Positions 11,043-23,400 are shown, counted from the first letter of the stretch. The stretch is 64,000 bases of DNA from Gonapodya prolifera JEL478 (GCA_001574975.1 KQ965745.1:372001-436000), one strand, 5' to 3'. Notes: a model not told the origin generated them from the sequence alone. Made by a program: numbers and translations.

Positions 11043-14026
11043 TTATGACGTTCTCAAAGGTAAATGTGTCCCTACGCCGTGAGTCCGCTCATCAATCGAG
11101 ATACCTTGCTCCCTGAACCTTTCGTTGAGTGGCATAAGCACTCTCCCTGCCATACGTGCACTTCCTGGTGAGGCAACTGGTGTCGATGTGTGTCGCCACT
11201 TTTCCAGAACGTTGGAAATTTCCTCGGACGACGATTCCGCCATAGAGTCGACCGTCGGGCTGGTGACTCCGCGATAGGAGTTGTTGAGAATGCGCTGCAA
11301 ACTGGCAGGTCCGGGTATAGATCCCCGCTCTGGAGTCCAGGAATCTGCAGCTGCATCTAAATGCCTGTTCTGGCCAAGCGATCCAGGTGATTGTCGACCA
11401 TCGCGGTACTCATCTCTCCGTATTGGGGAGTGTGCTCTGGACGTTAAAGGAGGTGCAGTGCGGGTATGTTCCGCAACAACAGACTCTACCGGCAAAAATG
11501 AAGAGCGTCTTGTTGATGCAAAAGGCGTGGGATCACCTGACGATCCAGCCAGTCGCATTGGAGATGCGACAATGAAGGCAGAAAAGAGGGCCAGATCATC
11601 CAGGTTGGAATGATCTCGATCGACACTTCCTTCAGCAGCACTAGCGACACCAGATACAGCAGCATGTTCCTCTTGAAGGATGCGCCCGATTTCCGTGTTG
11701 GGGTTTATGAGGGGCAGTTCAGGAGTGGTTGGTCGGATAACTGATTGTGCCTGAATCTTGGAATATCCCACGTAAGAGCAAATCGAACCATCACTTAAAA
11801 TACCATGCAAACTTACTTCAATTTCACGGTTCGATAGTGAGGATGACAGTCTTTCCACTTCTGCAGCCGCCTGGACGAGTGCGGGTGACACCCCAACGCG
11901 GGCACTGGGATGCAGGCCATTCGCGGTAGCAGCTAGAGTTCCCAGACGGTCTGGCGTTTGCAGTCTCATGTGCAAGTCCTGTTCGCTTTCAGCTTGGGCT
12001 GATTTCTCCGCAACGTACGCAAGTGCCGTGATGCTGTCACAATGCATCTCGAGGTCAACATCAGGAGGTAGGGATCGCTCGTGCACAAACGAAGTGTTGT
12101 TTTGAGCAGCGGAAGAATGATATTGAATTTGCTGGACGTATCCTTGCTCCCCAGAGAGTTGTGCCTGATGCATACCCCTGGTGTCGTGTGTCCCGTACCC
12201 CTGATACGGGACTATGTGCTCAGCCTGAGTAGTGTAAGGCTGTGCCCCCGAGGGTGGAGGCAATTGCCGATACAGGTATCCAGGAGAGCGCTGGAGGTCG
12301 GCGTGGGCGTGAGGGGTGTGGTTTTGCGACGACGGGACAGGAGACGACCCGACATGGAACATTTGCTCTGGATGGTACTGCGACGAGACTTCGGAAGAAT
12401 TTACCACGGTTGGTCCGGTTGTTCGATAGTATGGCATCGGGTCAACTGCCGCCGCAAGTGATGACGACGGTGGGTGGTGTGCCAAGTTCTGGGCATTTGG
12501 CATCACATAATGAGCGCCCCCGCGGCTGTCCTGGGTATCCACTTGCTTGTGCAAGTTTGGAGGGTAATGGCGCTGCTGTTCAGACAAGCCGCTCAAGTAG
12601 CCAGATGCGATTGAGGATGTGTCGTTCATGGAAAACGCGGAGCTCTCCTGCATCTGCATGGGGTACGAGTAGCCGCCTGGACCGCCATTAACGAGCCCGT
12701 TCGAGGACGAGAACTTGACAGCAGACGAGACGGCGAGGCGCGGACTGCCAGGCGGCGCAAGCGAGGTGGTTGGGGGTGGAGTGTCTCGTTCGAAGGCGGT
12801 GGAAGACATGTATCGTGCATCTTCAGGAGTCGATTCTGCGGCCGCTGCGTGATGCCTAAGGAAGCCCATCATGCCATTTTGGCTCACACGAGACTCGAAG
12901 GCAGTGTGGTCGGCGCTGAAGCAAAAACACGGCGTTCGTTGACTTCACGGATCTATGATCCACTCAAATCGCAAAACCCACCTCAGCGGCATAGAGTCCC
13001 TCATTGATTCCAATGCGCGCTGGATTTCTCTGCGCGGTTGTTCTTCTGCAGCCACCGACTCGTCCTCTATACTCTCGCGCTTCCTCGATGCTCGGTCTTG
13101 GTGCGCGAGAGCCTCGACAACACCACTCTCCAGTCCACCGGTCTGCGCCGGCACCGAGGTCGCTCCGGGACTCAATGGCGGGGTCTCGGGCTGGGACGAC
13201 TTTGAGCGCCGCGGGCGGCGACCGCTCTTGACGGGCTGAACGGGCATCGTGGTGTCCTCCTCCACCAGCGAGTACTTGATCCCATCGGAGCGGTTCTTGG
13301 GTCTGGGATGCTTTTGTGCGTGGAATGTAGTGACAGGGACGCGTTGGGCGGGAGGAGAGGGATCTTTCCCGTCTGACATGCTGATGCGCGTCTGCGGTGG
13401 GTGGTGGTTTGGCGAGTGCATGAGTACAACAAACCAAACAACGGATCTGGACAGACCCCAGCCACCACACTACTCACCCTTTCCTTGGCCCTGCGGTTCT
13501 GAAACCACACCCCCACGGACTCCAACTTCATATTGAGCTTCTCAGCCAGGGCGGTCCTGGTGGCGATATCAGGATTCTTGCAGTCCAAAAAAGCCGTCTC
13601 CAGCACGGCAGCTTCCTCTGGAGTGGTCGTGCGCCGCTTCTTGGTCCGGAAGGGGTCGTAGCTGCGATAGTCGAACTTGACCTTTGGCTGTTTCGCATCC
13701 ACTCCGACACCTGCGACGCCCAGGGGGGAGGACGGCCTGCGCATGTGTGCGCGAGAGTCCCCGTCCTCGTCCACGGTCACATCGGGCACCGAAACTGCCC
13801 CTTCGTTGTACCGGTAGTTGGTGTCACCCCTTCCCCCCCCTCGACCAGAGGGTTCGTCGCTGTCCCCCGGCCGGCCTCTCGCCAGCGGCGCGGAAATGCC
13901 GCCATTTATTTTCCACGCCCGCTTTCCGGGACCGTCGTCCGGGTTCCGTTTGCGTTTGGTCCCTGCAGGGATTGTGGTCAAAAACACCTCGCTGCGACTC
14001 TCGTCGCTCTCGGAGGAAGGCATCAA
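11043..14026 (-). CDS. Homeodomain transcription factor
   Basis: DNA-binding nuclear regulator. The homeodomain occupies about residues 127-183: a basic start RTKKRRTTTPEE, helix 1 with AAVLETAFLDC, helix 2 IATRTALAEKLN, and recognition helix LESVGVWFQNRRAKER with Gln at position 50. No TALE-type insertion is seen. The first intron follows RAKER directly (from 13477). Exon 2, from about 13391, encodes a basic, Ser/Pro-rich region. After a second intron (GTGGGT donor, TCAG acceptor) MPL joins SADHTAF and a roughly 600-residue low-complexity C-terminus rich in Ser, Gln, His and Pro, probably an activation or disordered domain. A 60-nt stop-free candidate intron lies at 11757-11816. Targets cannot be named. 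Fungal homeodomain proteins with a long disordered tail often act in development, but this one is not assignable to a named orthologue. Confidence 0.9.
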
Positions 14027-14281
14027 GGGGATCTGCAGGCCGCCTGTGTCCGCTCGGGCGTGCGGATGGTTGGGAATTTCCAGGGAAAAGAGAAGAAGGG
14101 GGATATGCCCAATTTGGTAAAAACGGTGTGTTTGCTTCTATTTTTCATTCACTTCAACTCATTCCACAGTCCATTCATAATGAAATCAGTCCACGCTTTC
14201 TCTTTCACTCCGCAAAACCGTACAATAGTTCCAAAAAATATACGAAAATCAATTGTACTCGGTCTATGAAACACCCATTTT

Positions 14282-16665
14282 TCAATCCTCGCTGACATCA
14301 CTGCCGTCTTCATAGTCCTCATCCATCTCATCCCCATCATCCCCACTATCGGACCTAGGACACCACAAAACAAACCACCGTGAGCGTCAACCCCATCGCC
14401 AAAACAACCCGCCACACACACTCACCCCTCATCATCCATCTCATCATCCTCATCCTCACCCTCGTCCTCCACCTGCCCCGTCCCGGCCTCGGCATCCACA
14501 TCCAACCGCGACCCAACACCACCGACCATCTGCACCGCCTTGCCGCTCAAGAATGTGCTCTTCTCCAACGCCTCTCGCTCCACAGCAACGACATCCGGCA
14601 GCTCAAACTCCTTGCCCCACGCCGCCACAACGGCAGCGTCGGTGTGCTCGGATCCACTGCCGCTCTCCGTGTCGGCGGGTGGGACGGTGTAGTATGGTAT
14701 CCGACCGCCGTTCCAGTCGCGCAGCACAGTCCGCGCCGCGTTCTCGACGTCAGGGATGCCGCCCTTTGTGGTAGTGGGATGGAGGGGGATGGAGGGAGTG
14801 GGGGTGAGACTGTGCAGTTGTTATACAACATCTGCAAGGGCGGAGTTGAACCTCACCTTTCGCAGCCGCCCCGTCTTGCGCGCAAGCTGGACCAAGAAGT
14901 CGCGCGCGTCGACAAAGTCAGGGATGTCGTAGATATGGCGCAGTGTGTCGGGGCGACACCGCGACACGATGAGTTCCACTATCGCGTGGGGGCGTTGGGA
15001 GGGAAGGTGGGCATCGGGGTGGACACGAGGCACACGTCGCGCGGTGGAGAGTGATAGACAGAGAGAGCGTGGGTGTGAGCCCTACCCGAGAACGACAAAA
15101 GGAAAGACAAGACGGCGTACCTGGCGCAACCGGATCCTCGACCAGCTCCACCTTGACGCAATTCCTCAACAGCACCTCGGCATCATCTGAATCATCCTTT
15201 GCCTTTCCAAACACGATCCCCGGTGAATCCACCATACGGACAGTCTTGTCCAGCTGGATAAACTGCGTCGTCTTTGTGACCCCCGGCGTGGCGCCCGCGG
15301 CGACGACGCGAGCCCGTTTGAGCGAGTTGATGATGGACGATTTGCCCACGTTGGGGAACCCGATCACGCCAACTGTGATGGCGGAGCGGATGGTGGAGTT
15401 GCGCGAGTAGTTTTTGAGGAGTTGGAGGAGCGTGTCGGCGCCTGGAGGGTGCGCGGAGAGGTGGGTGTCACAGTATGGGGGGATAGGGAGGAGGAAAGAA
15501 AGTGACGATAGAACAATGACATGAAGAAGCAAGTAATCAAGAAGATGGGAGAAAAGAGGTAAAAGAAGGGAGCAAGATGGAGCAAAGCGAGCACATAAAA
15601 GGAAAAGACACGTTAGAAGAGATGAATACGTGTATGGAAAGGGCGATGAGTGAAACGCACCGAAACTTCCACTGCCAGACCCCGGCGCAGCACCTTTGCC
15701 CGTCCTGGCAAGGTTATTCCTCTGCTGCTGGACCGACGACTTGAACGCAATCGTCGGGAAATCCCTCCTGAGATACTTGAGCCACTTATCCACAACCTCC
15801 TTGGGCACCAAGTCGATCTTGTTGAGCACCAGCACGACGCGCTTCCTCACGCCCGAGTCCAGAATCGCGCGCTCGATGTGCCTCGTGCGCGTCCCGAGCG
15901 GATCCCGCGCGTCTAGCACCTCGAGCACCACGTCAGATTCCTCGACGACTTTGCGGAACTCGCGGTAGTAGGCCTTGCGCGAGTTGTCCCGCGTGCCCGC
16001 AACGACGGCCTCTGAGTCCTCCCCGGCGACAAACGCGGCGTCCGCGGCGAGGTCGGCGGACGAGAATGCGGAGGTGCCGTGGGCGAGATCAAAGTCGTCG
16101 GCCCGCGCGGCGGCCGAATTGGCGAGGTCGGCGAGGTCAGAGGCGGGAAAGGGAGAGGGGAGGGAGCGGTTTTTGGAGTGCAGGGCGCGGCGGGCGGCGG
16201 ATTGGCGTTGTTTTTCTTCCTCGCGCTGCGGGTTGTGCGTCGATGATTGTGAAAGGGAATGTTTCACCGCGCGCTCTGTGTGGTGGGTTGGAGAGAGGGG
16301 ACCCACCTGGCGCTTTGTTTCCTCAGCCTGGCGAAGCAGCTTTTCCTTGAACGGGAAGAGGTTTGGGATGCCCGGGTCTTTCTTCGTGGCTGGCAGAGGG
16401 GGAAGGAATGCGATGAGGGAGAGTGAAGAATGGGTGAGACGGGTGACGAGCAACGTACGTGGTCTGATTCCCTTGAGCTTCAAGTCCTTTGCCTCTCTGC
16501 GCTGCTTCCTGTGGTGCTCTCTGACCTTGCGCTCGATCTTGTACTTTTGTCTGGCAGCGACTCGCTTTGACTTTCCCTCTGTGTGCGAGTGCGGGGAAGG
16601 AGAGATTGGAGTGAGCGGGCGCGTGGATTGAGAGAGCGAGAGATGCACGCACTCTTTGGCACCAT
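14282..16665 (-). CDS. NUG1: Nucleolar GTPase NUG1 (circularly permuted MMR1/HSR1 family)
   Basis: GTPase needed for 60S ribosomal subunit maturation in the nucleolus. The start exon MVPK is spliced to EGKSKRVAARQKYKIERK, a highly basic N-terminus. KKDPGIPNLFPFKEK follows, typical of Nug1/nucleostemin. The GTPase motifs run in permuted order: SDVVLEVLDARDPLGTR, LNKIDLVP (G4), AFKSS (G5), then after a roughly 200-nt intron GFPNVGKSSI (G1), GATPGVTK (G2) and MVDSPG (G3). The C-terminal part (VSRCRPDTLRHIYDIPDF, DWNGGRIPYYTVPP) is family-typical. It ends in a very acidic tail of Asp/Glu with Ser and a TGA at 14282-14284. It diverges from the Tra2-like gene with only about 112 bp between starts. 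Confidence 0.95.
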
Positions 16666-16777
16666 TGCGGGTGGGAGTGGGAGAAGCAGAAGTGTAGTAA
16701 GATAAGGAGAAAGAGGGGAGAGCAGAAAGGAGAAAGCACCGTGCTGGTGACCGCAGCAAACACCCAGCAACACACCC
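16666..16777. promoter_or_regulatory. Bidirectional promoter NUG1 / Tra2-like gene
   Basis: Only about 112 bp lie between the two divergent start codons, so both promoters must fit here or in overlapping 5' leaders. The sequence is purine-rich on the plus strand (GGAGAAAGAGGGGAGAGC). No TATA box is recognised. Confidence 0.5.
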
Positions 16778-18393
16778 ATGTCTGGTGAGCGAGAGCGACA
16801 CGCAGCACACGCAGCACGCGCTGACTTGTCCACGCAGACCGCAGAGACTCGCGCTCACGCTCCCGCGACAGAGACAGAGACAGAGACGACAGACGAAGGT
16901 CGCGCTCGCCAGTAGGGGACATCAAGATGGACGCAGACAGGGACAGAGACAGGGACAGAGACGACGTCAGAGACAGGAGAGACGACAGGAGAGACAGGTG
17001 CGATATGCAGTGGGCGGTGCGCGGGTGAAGAGAGTGCGTTGGCCTGACTCGCCTCCTGTTTTGCGTCAATCCGTGTCTTTCCAGGGGCGAAGAGAACCCG
17101 GGAAACAACCTGTTCGTCAGAGGCCTCTCCCACAAGACAAAGGACGAGGACGTGAGGAACCTGTTCGACCAGTGCGTACGCTCGACCGCGTTGCGTGCTC
17201 TGCCACCACACCAACGGCCCTTTTTTTTCACCACCTACTCCATCCCAACCCCACCCACTCCCACATCTCCTAGATTCGGCAAGATCAAGAAATGCGAAAT
17301 CATGTACGACCCGCACACCAAAGAGTCCCGCGGTTTCGCCTTCGTCTCCTACGAGCACGTCGAGGACGCCGAAGCCTGCTTCAAGGCGTTCACCCAGGGT
17401 CCGGAACTCCACGGAAAGATTCTCACTATCGAAAAGGTGCGCCTTGATACTTCTCCCTCTTCTTGCCATCTCTCTCATCATCATGTTCTTCTTCTCCTTA
17501 CCATATTTCTCCATATTGTCTCTTCCATTAATCTTCCCATTATTCTTCGTCATTCTCTCTTTGTATCCTCCCCCTCTTCCTTTTCCTTTCCCACTCCTTG
17601 CTCTTCCGCGTTTCGTATTTCCTCTCTTCTTTCCCATTTCTTCCCTCCCGCTCGTCCATTATTCTTCGTCGTCATTCTCTCCTTATATCCCCCCTCTTCC
17701 TTTTCCTTTTTTATTCCTTGCTCTTCTCATTGTTCTCTTTCTTTCATCACCATATTCTCTCTTCCATTATTCGTCGTCAATATTCTCTCCTTATATCCTC
17801 CCCTGTTTCTTTTCCTCTTTCACTCCTTATTCTTCCGCGTTTTTTTGTCCTCCCTTCCTCTCCCGTCACGCTAACTTCACTCCATAAAGGCTCGCCGCGG
17901 TCGCGCACGCACCCCGACCCCAGGCAGATACTACGGCCCGCCCAAGTGTACGTGTTCCCTTCCTCTTGTCCCCTTCTTTCTCTATCCTTCCTCACCCTTT
18001 TCTTTTCCTTCCTCCCTTCCTCCTCACTTTCACCCACTCCTCGCCACCCCCCACCTCACCCGCTCCGCTCCCGCCACCCCAGCAATGGGCCCACCCCCAC
18101 CCCGCGGCGCGCGCTACGGTGGGTACGAGGACCGGTACGACCGCTACCGTCCCTACGACGGTGCGTCTACTTTTCTTTCTCGTTTCTGGGGGCTCTGTCG
18201 TTGCTGATTCCGGGTCACATCTCATACGTGGCCGTTTCGACTTCCGTGGTCTTCCCCAACAACTCCACACCCACCCACACCACCCCCACCAGGCGACCGT
18301 GACCGCGACCGCGGGTACTACGATTCGCGCCGTGACTACTACGACTCGCGCCGCGACTACGACCGCGATAGGCGTGACGATAGGCGTCGTTGA
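16778..18393 (+). CDS. Transformer-2-like SR splicing factor (RRM plus RS)
   Basis: Probable splicing regulator. ATG TCT G is spliced to ACCGCAGAGAC, giving MSDRRDSRSRSRDRDRD, an N-terminal RS/RD domain. A central RRM follows: RNP2 NNLFVRGLS, then KIKKCEIMYDP, RNP1 SRGFAFVSYEH and LTIEKARRGRARTPTPGRYYG, where the linker after the RRM is characteristic of Tra2. The C-terminus is rich in Tyr, Arg and Asp (GYEDRYDRYRPYDG, DYYDSRRDYDRDRR) and ends RRR-stop at 18391-18393. There are six introns. The fourth (about 17437-17889) is unusually long, almost purely pyrimidine, and built of imperfect tandem repeats of roughly 110 bp. An SR protein with such an intron could autoregulate its splicing, as Tra2 genes do elsewhere, but that is inference. 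Confidence 0.85.
17537..17870 (+). repeat. Pyrimidine-rich intronic tandem repeat, about 3 copies
   Basis: Units begin with CCATTATTC(T/G)TCGTC at 17537, 17656 and 17764 (spacing 119 and 108). Each continues with ATTCTCTC...TATATCC, CTTTTCCT and a CACTCCTT.TTCTTCCGCG segment. The whole array is inside one intron of the Tra2-like gene. Confidence 0.75.
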
Positions 18394-18814
18394 GGCTCTT
18401 TGCCGAGTCGAGCGGTGCGGCGCAATGTCGAATGGGAGACGGGAGACGGGAGACGGGGGATGAGGACGAGGACGTGTCATTGGCCTGCCTTTCTTTTCTT
18501 TTCTTTTCTTTCCTTTTCGACATGCGGTACCTGGACGACTACGAATACGGTCCTACACTTTCAACAAAACAACACCAAAAAACCTTTTAAAATAATTCAA
18601 CTACATACAGCGCCGCCGGCCGCCAGCACCGCGCCGCACCGCCGCGTCGTGGCATAGGAGCACGAGCACGAGCAGGAGCAGGAGCAGCACATGCCCATGC
18701 AATCATTATTGTACGACGGCACGGCGGTTGCGGTAGCGACACAATGCGACAAATGCGACTTTTTTTTCTGTTCTATTCTGCACGTGCACCGCCGACCCCC
18801 GAGCCCCACCACGA
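18394..18814. other. Intergenic: heptamer repeat and low complexity
   Basis: Downstream of the Tra2-like gene. It holds GGGAGACG repeated three times at 18433-18456, a T/C-rich stretch at 18487-18520 and a GAGCACGAGCAGGAGCAG low-complexity stretch at 18655-18690. No gene is supported. Confidence 0.6.
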
Positions 18815-18968
18815 CCCCGACAAATGTTCGATTTGCTTGCAACCCCGACCGCAACCCCAATCCCCTACACCAACCCACCTGTCAACCCCGACCCCGACAA
18901 ATGTTCGATTTGCTTGCAACCCCGACCGCAACCCCAACCCCCTACACCAACCCATCTGTCAACCCCGA
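18815..18968 (+). repeat. 77-bp tandem duplication
   Basis: Two copies, starting at 18815 and 18892, each beginning CCCCGACAAATGTTCGATTT and ending ...CTGTCAACCCCGA. They differ at about two positions, so the duplication is recent. The unit is C- and A-rich on the plus strand. Confidence 0.9.
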
Positions 18969-19640
18969 CCCCGAGCCGACGACTGGTTTGTCAACTGCGA
19001 CTGCGACTGACTTGCACTCTCGATACAGCATTGCGCCTTGCGGGGGACACGTTTGTTTGGCAACCCCGACCCCGACTCCGACGTCATCGTACACGCCCGA
19101 TTTTCGAACTCAACTGCAGCCGCGACTATCGCCATACGGTTTGTCAACTCCGACTTGATCATACGCGTCCCATCTGTCACCTGCACCCCCGACTATCGCC
19201 ATACGGTTTGTCGACTCCGACATTGATCGTACGCGTCCCACCTGTCAACCACGACCACAACCCCGACCCCGAGCCGACTCTTCAACTGGTTTGTCAACTG
19301 CTACTGCGACTGACTTGCCACTTTCGATCTAGCGACCTCGACCGCAACTGCGACCGAACTGAGACACGGCCGGTTTGTCAGCTCCGCCTTGCGCCATACA
19401 CGTCCGATATGCATCCCAGAACCACGACGGACACACGTTCGATTTTCAAATCCAACTGCGACCCCAACCGCAACCCCCATCGCTACTATGCACATCCGGT
19501 TTGTACCAACCTCAACCTCTACTGTCGCTCATTCGATGCAACCGCAACCGGAACTATTGTGGATACGCTTCGTCATCGATTGTGATACTTGCTCGTCCGG
19601 TTCGTCAACACCGACAATCGTCAAACATGACCGATGTGTA
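18969..19640 (+). repeat. Degenerate C-rich minisatellite region
   Basis: Recurring words include ATACGGTTTGTCRACTCCGAC, CTGCGACTGACTTGC and TACGCGTCCCA. A clear 67-bp period lies at 19123-19256 (CGACTATCGCCATACGG at 19123 and 19190). A long reading frame here codes only Thr/Pro/Arg low complexity, so I read it as a decayed repeat field, not a gene. Confidence 0.7.
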
Positions 19641-20492
19641 AAATCCAAGTGCAACCGCAATAATCCTGTACTCGTCTTATTTACAATACCGACTGAACAA
19701 TGAACATGACGACGGATGCTGTTACTCGGGAAAGTTGTCAACTCTAGCCGTTCCGACATCATCCATGTGTATCAGTCTGTTTTCCAGGCTTTGCTGGCTC
19801 AATTTTGCTCAATTTTGTGCAAAATCGTGCAAAATCAAGCCAGGGAAGTGTGGAACACAAACCCCCTGTCACGAAAAGAATCATGATCTGCTTTGTTTAT
19901 GTTCAAGTCCATGGGTCACAACATGTTCCATTGGGCACGGTTGAAGCCAAATCTTTCCCACGCGTACACCTCAGACCTCGCTCATGTTGTCCAATCTCAA
20001 CGACCCTGCAAATGACAAGAACGCGTGCTCACAGGGACTTGCTGGAGATGTTCACGTTACGAAATCTCACATAACACGGCCATCATTGGCTGAGCAAAGT
20101 GCGGGATCTGAGCAAGTCTTTTTTTGGCAGCTGCGACCATTAAAACGCTCACGGAGCCGCATCGAGAGCGAGTGGCGTTGATGAAATGTAATCACATCAC
20201 CCTTCTCGTCTCCATTCGCGTGTGCATATTACACTCCTACGCAATCCCTTCCAGCAGCGTCATCACTGTTTTGTCTAGCAGTCTTTGGGCCGTGCACACA
20301 ATGGTGGAACAGCTCGGATCCACGAATATTTTGCATTCTGTTTTGCGACTCCTCTTCCATTGTTCTAAGTCCAATGCATCTTTTCTGTTGCATTAATCTG
20401 TGTTACGTTTAAAATTACCCATTCGATCGCCAAAAACATCTACCTTTCTAACCCTTCTACTGAGTAGTACGTTTTATCCTTTATCCAAAACC
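19641..20492. other. Intergenic, no gene recognised
   Basis: Ordinary composition compared with the repeat field before it. A palindrome-like CAATTTTGCTCAATTTTGTGC / GCAAAATCGTGCAAAATC stretch lies near 19800-19845. Nothing codes convincingly. It includes the 3' side of the large minus-strand gene that ends at 20493. Confidence 0.5.
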
Positions 20493-23400
20493 TCACGCGC
20501 ACTTGCCATTCCTGCATATTCCACTTCGGCACTGCCAGTCTGCAGAGCAAGTGGTACCAGTGGATTGAACGGGCGTGCTTATACCTTGTGGAAACCCTGT
20601 GATCACATCGTTTAATTGGGTGATACTCGTTCTCCATTACAGCAGGGAAAGGGAGATAAACACTCACAAGTCTTACAAGACCATGCGTACCAGTCTGCGT
20701 AGTCTGTCTCTGTCATTTTGACACCGGATTGGAACGCACCATAGATAGAGTCACACGTGCGTACGATGCCACCAGGGAACCCTAAAATACCAAGGTCAAG
20801 AAAATGTGCGGTTTGCTCCAACCAAGGTGAAGTTGTTCTCACAAGTTTTGCATTGCCATTGGTCCCAGTCCTTCAAATCTGCATCCCTTATTGTACCTCC
20901 GCTGACAAAAACGGCGTGAATACTATCACAAGAACGTTCGCCGATTCCTTGCGGGAACCCTAAAAACGAGCTTTCATCAGATGGGCACAGTAGAGCGATC
21001 AACAACTTCAGGGCCCACATATATTGCATTTCCTGTGAGGAAACGTTTTCCAATTCATAAGGAACAGAAAATTAAAGCCAAAAGCATTCGGAACACACCA
21101 ACTGTCCCAATCAGCGAAGTCTTGAGAGGTCATTGGGGACCCAGACACGTGGGCAGCATAGATACTGTCACACGTCCTCTTCTTCGTGGTGGTCCTCGCA
21201 ATTGTCTTGGTAACTGTTCTAGTACGAGTGGGAGCGCTTGTCGCTGTGCGAGTACGCGTAGGAGTGCTTGTTGCTGTTTTGGTACGAGTTGCAGTGCTCG
21301 TTGCAGTGCGAGTAGGTGTGCGAGTGCTGGTCACTGTTCGCGTTGCCGTTGCAGTGCTAGTTCGTGTTTGAGAACGCGACGCAGATGTCGTTGCGGGAGA
21401 GGTTGTTGAAGAAGGCTTGCGGGTGCTAAAACGAGACGCCAAGATTTGCGTGATCCATTAAAAGAACTATGGTTAGCAAAGACTCACGTCAATGATGTTG
21501 ATGATACCAAACTAGTCCGAGTTGTTTCTGTGGAAGTGGAAGGTGGTTTGATCGATACGGTCGTTTCAGTTGAAGCAAATGTGGATGTTGTCTCAGTTAT
21601 CGTAGTAGTAGTTGAAGTCACTTCTGTTGATGAGCTAGAAGCCAACGTTGTTGCTGTTGACCGGGTGGACGATGCCGTTGTTTCTGTTGAGACCGTAGAC
21701 GTGGACGTTGAAGATGTTTCGGTACTAGAAACAAAACACAAAAACAGAGCATTACAGCGCAGTCTGAAGCGCCTAAATTGAAAGCACAAAAATACCTGGA
21801 AGTCAAAGTAGTGATCGCGACGGTTGTGAGCGAACTTGAACTTGAAGTTGCAACTGATGTTGTGACCGCCACACTTGATGATGACAAGAGAGTCGTAGTG
21901 GGTGGAGAGCTGCTGGAACGGTCACGAAAAGGCAACAAAAAGTCGTATGCAACTGATAAATGACACACCTGCCACAGCTGCTGACTTGGAAAGCAACGCG
22001 AGAAAATGTTGCCACAAGTGGATCATGGTCAGTGGCTCCGCGGTAGGGAACAACGGATTCTATAGCCCAGTCACTGTTGACGTGGGTATACCGTGCTTTA
22101 ACGTAGTCCTGCACCAAGCCCTCCGACACGAACAAGTGATCGATGACTTGGGCTTGTCCCTCGAAGATGTAGGAGTATGCATTGGCAGGAGACTCGCCGA
22201 GAACCTTGTCGTATCTGAAGTACAATTAATCCACCAAGGGTTCGTGGTATGGTTTAGGTGATTAGCTGCTTCAGACCGACAAATTTGACCTGATACGCAC
22301 AAGTTTGTCATGCCGCTCTGGTAGATTCCATAAAGCTGACTCTGCGAAACGTCCGACAATCTCGCAGCGAAGGGATCATCAGGGAATGGATACACATTGA
22401 GATCCCCTCCAACCACGATCTTAGCACCGGGGTAAGCGGCTTTTATGGCTTGAACGATGGCTCCGTTGTCTTCAAAAAGGCGACGTTATGCTCTTGTGCA
22501 TTCAGAATCCTTTTGACACAACATGCGCTCACAGTTTGCTTGCTCCTTGCGCTGACCTACTCGACCTGTGGGCCCTGATGAGAAGTGGTTTCCAATCACA
22601 AACACATCCTCCACTCCATCAATGCGGAACAAGGCAACAGAAGCGGCCCGCGTGAAAACGTTTGATCCTAGCAAACAAACAAAGGACAGCGATGAAATGA
22701 AAAGGATAGCGGAATGAAGTCATTACATGTGTCACGATGGATGCCTGAATAAGACCGCCTTACCATCGACACCAGTGCTAGTATCAACGTCGGCGGGACG
22801 GACGGCATTCAAACTCTTTGGGTTCGATACATCATTGTTGTAAGGGAGCGCTGCACCACGATAGACGACTGTTGGAGAGCTTCCAAAGATGGGATCGCAC
22901 GACGAAACCGGAACAAGAGAAACACGGTCGGTTCGGAACATGAAGGCTGAAAGGTCGAAATCGTCAGATGGATAACATTACGATCAAAACTCTGGCAAAG
23001 AATTATTGACGTACCAGGTACGATTCCACGAGTGTCCGCCGAGCTTCGATCAAATGCTGCATCGTATGACGGCCCACCCGCTGCCAAGACAGCGAGAGCA
23101 AGCTCCTGGACAGTGTCTGGCTTTCCGTCAGCGTTGTTTACTGTGCCGCAAGAAAGGGAGCCACCCGACACAACGCAAATGTCCTGGTCTTGGAGTGGAG
23201 AACAAGAAAATGTTCATCACCACGAGAAAAGCATTAACTCGCACCGTTGCATACCTTCAGCCTCTTCAATTATTATAATGTCCGGTGCCTTCAAGTCGTA
23301 CGCTATTTCGAGGTGAACAACAAATGAGGTGAATGGAAGGGAAAGCTGTTGCCACGATGCTCACCAATCTGGTGCGCAATCTTTTCAAGATGCAATTGAT

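Noticed and set aside
14380-15054. A 224-codon plus-strand frame
   Set aside because: Antisense to NUG1 exons that encode clear GTPase-family sequence; a shadow of GC-rich coding DNA.
15975-16631. A 218-codon plus-strand frame
   Set aside because: Antisense to the basic N-terminal exons and introns of NUG1.
18824-19585. A 253-codon plus-strand frame rich in Thr, Pro and Arg
   Set aside because: It tracks a C-rich minisatellite; other frames over the same DNA are also open and the peptide has no ordered segment.
21186-21371. A short Val/Leu/Arg hydrophobic plus-strand frame
   Set aside because: Antisense of the Thr-Arg-Thr hexad linker; the hydrophobic look is produced by reading ACN/CGN codons in reverse.
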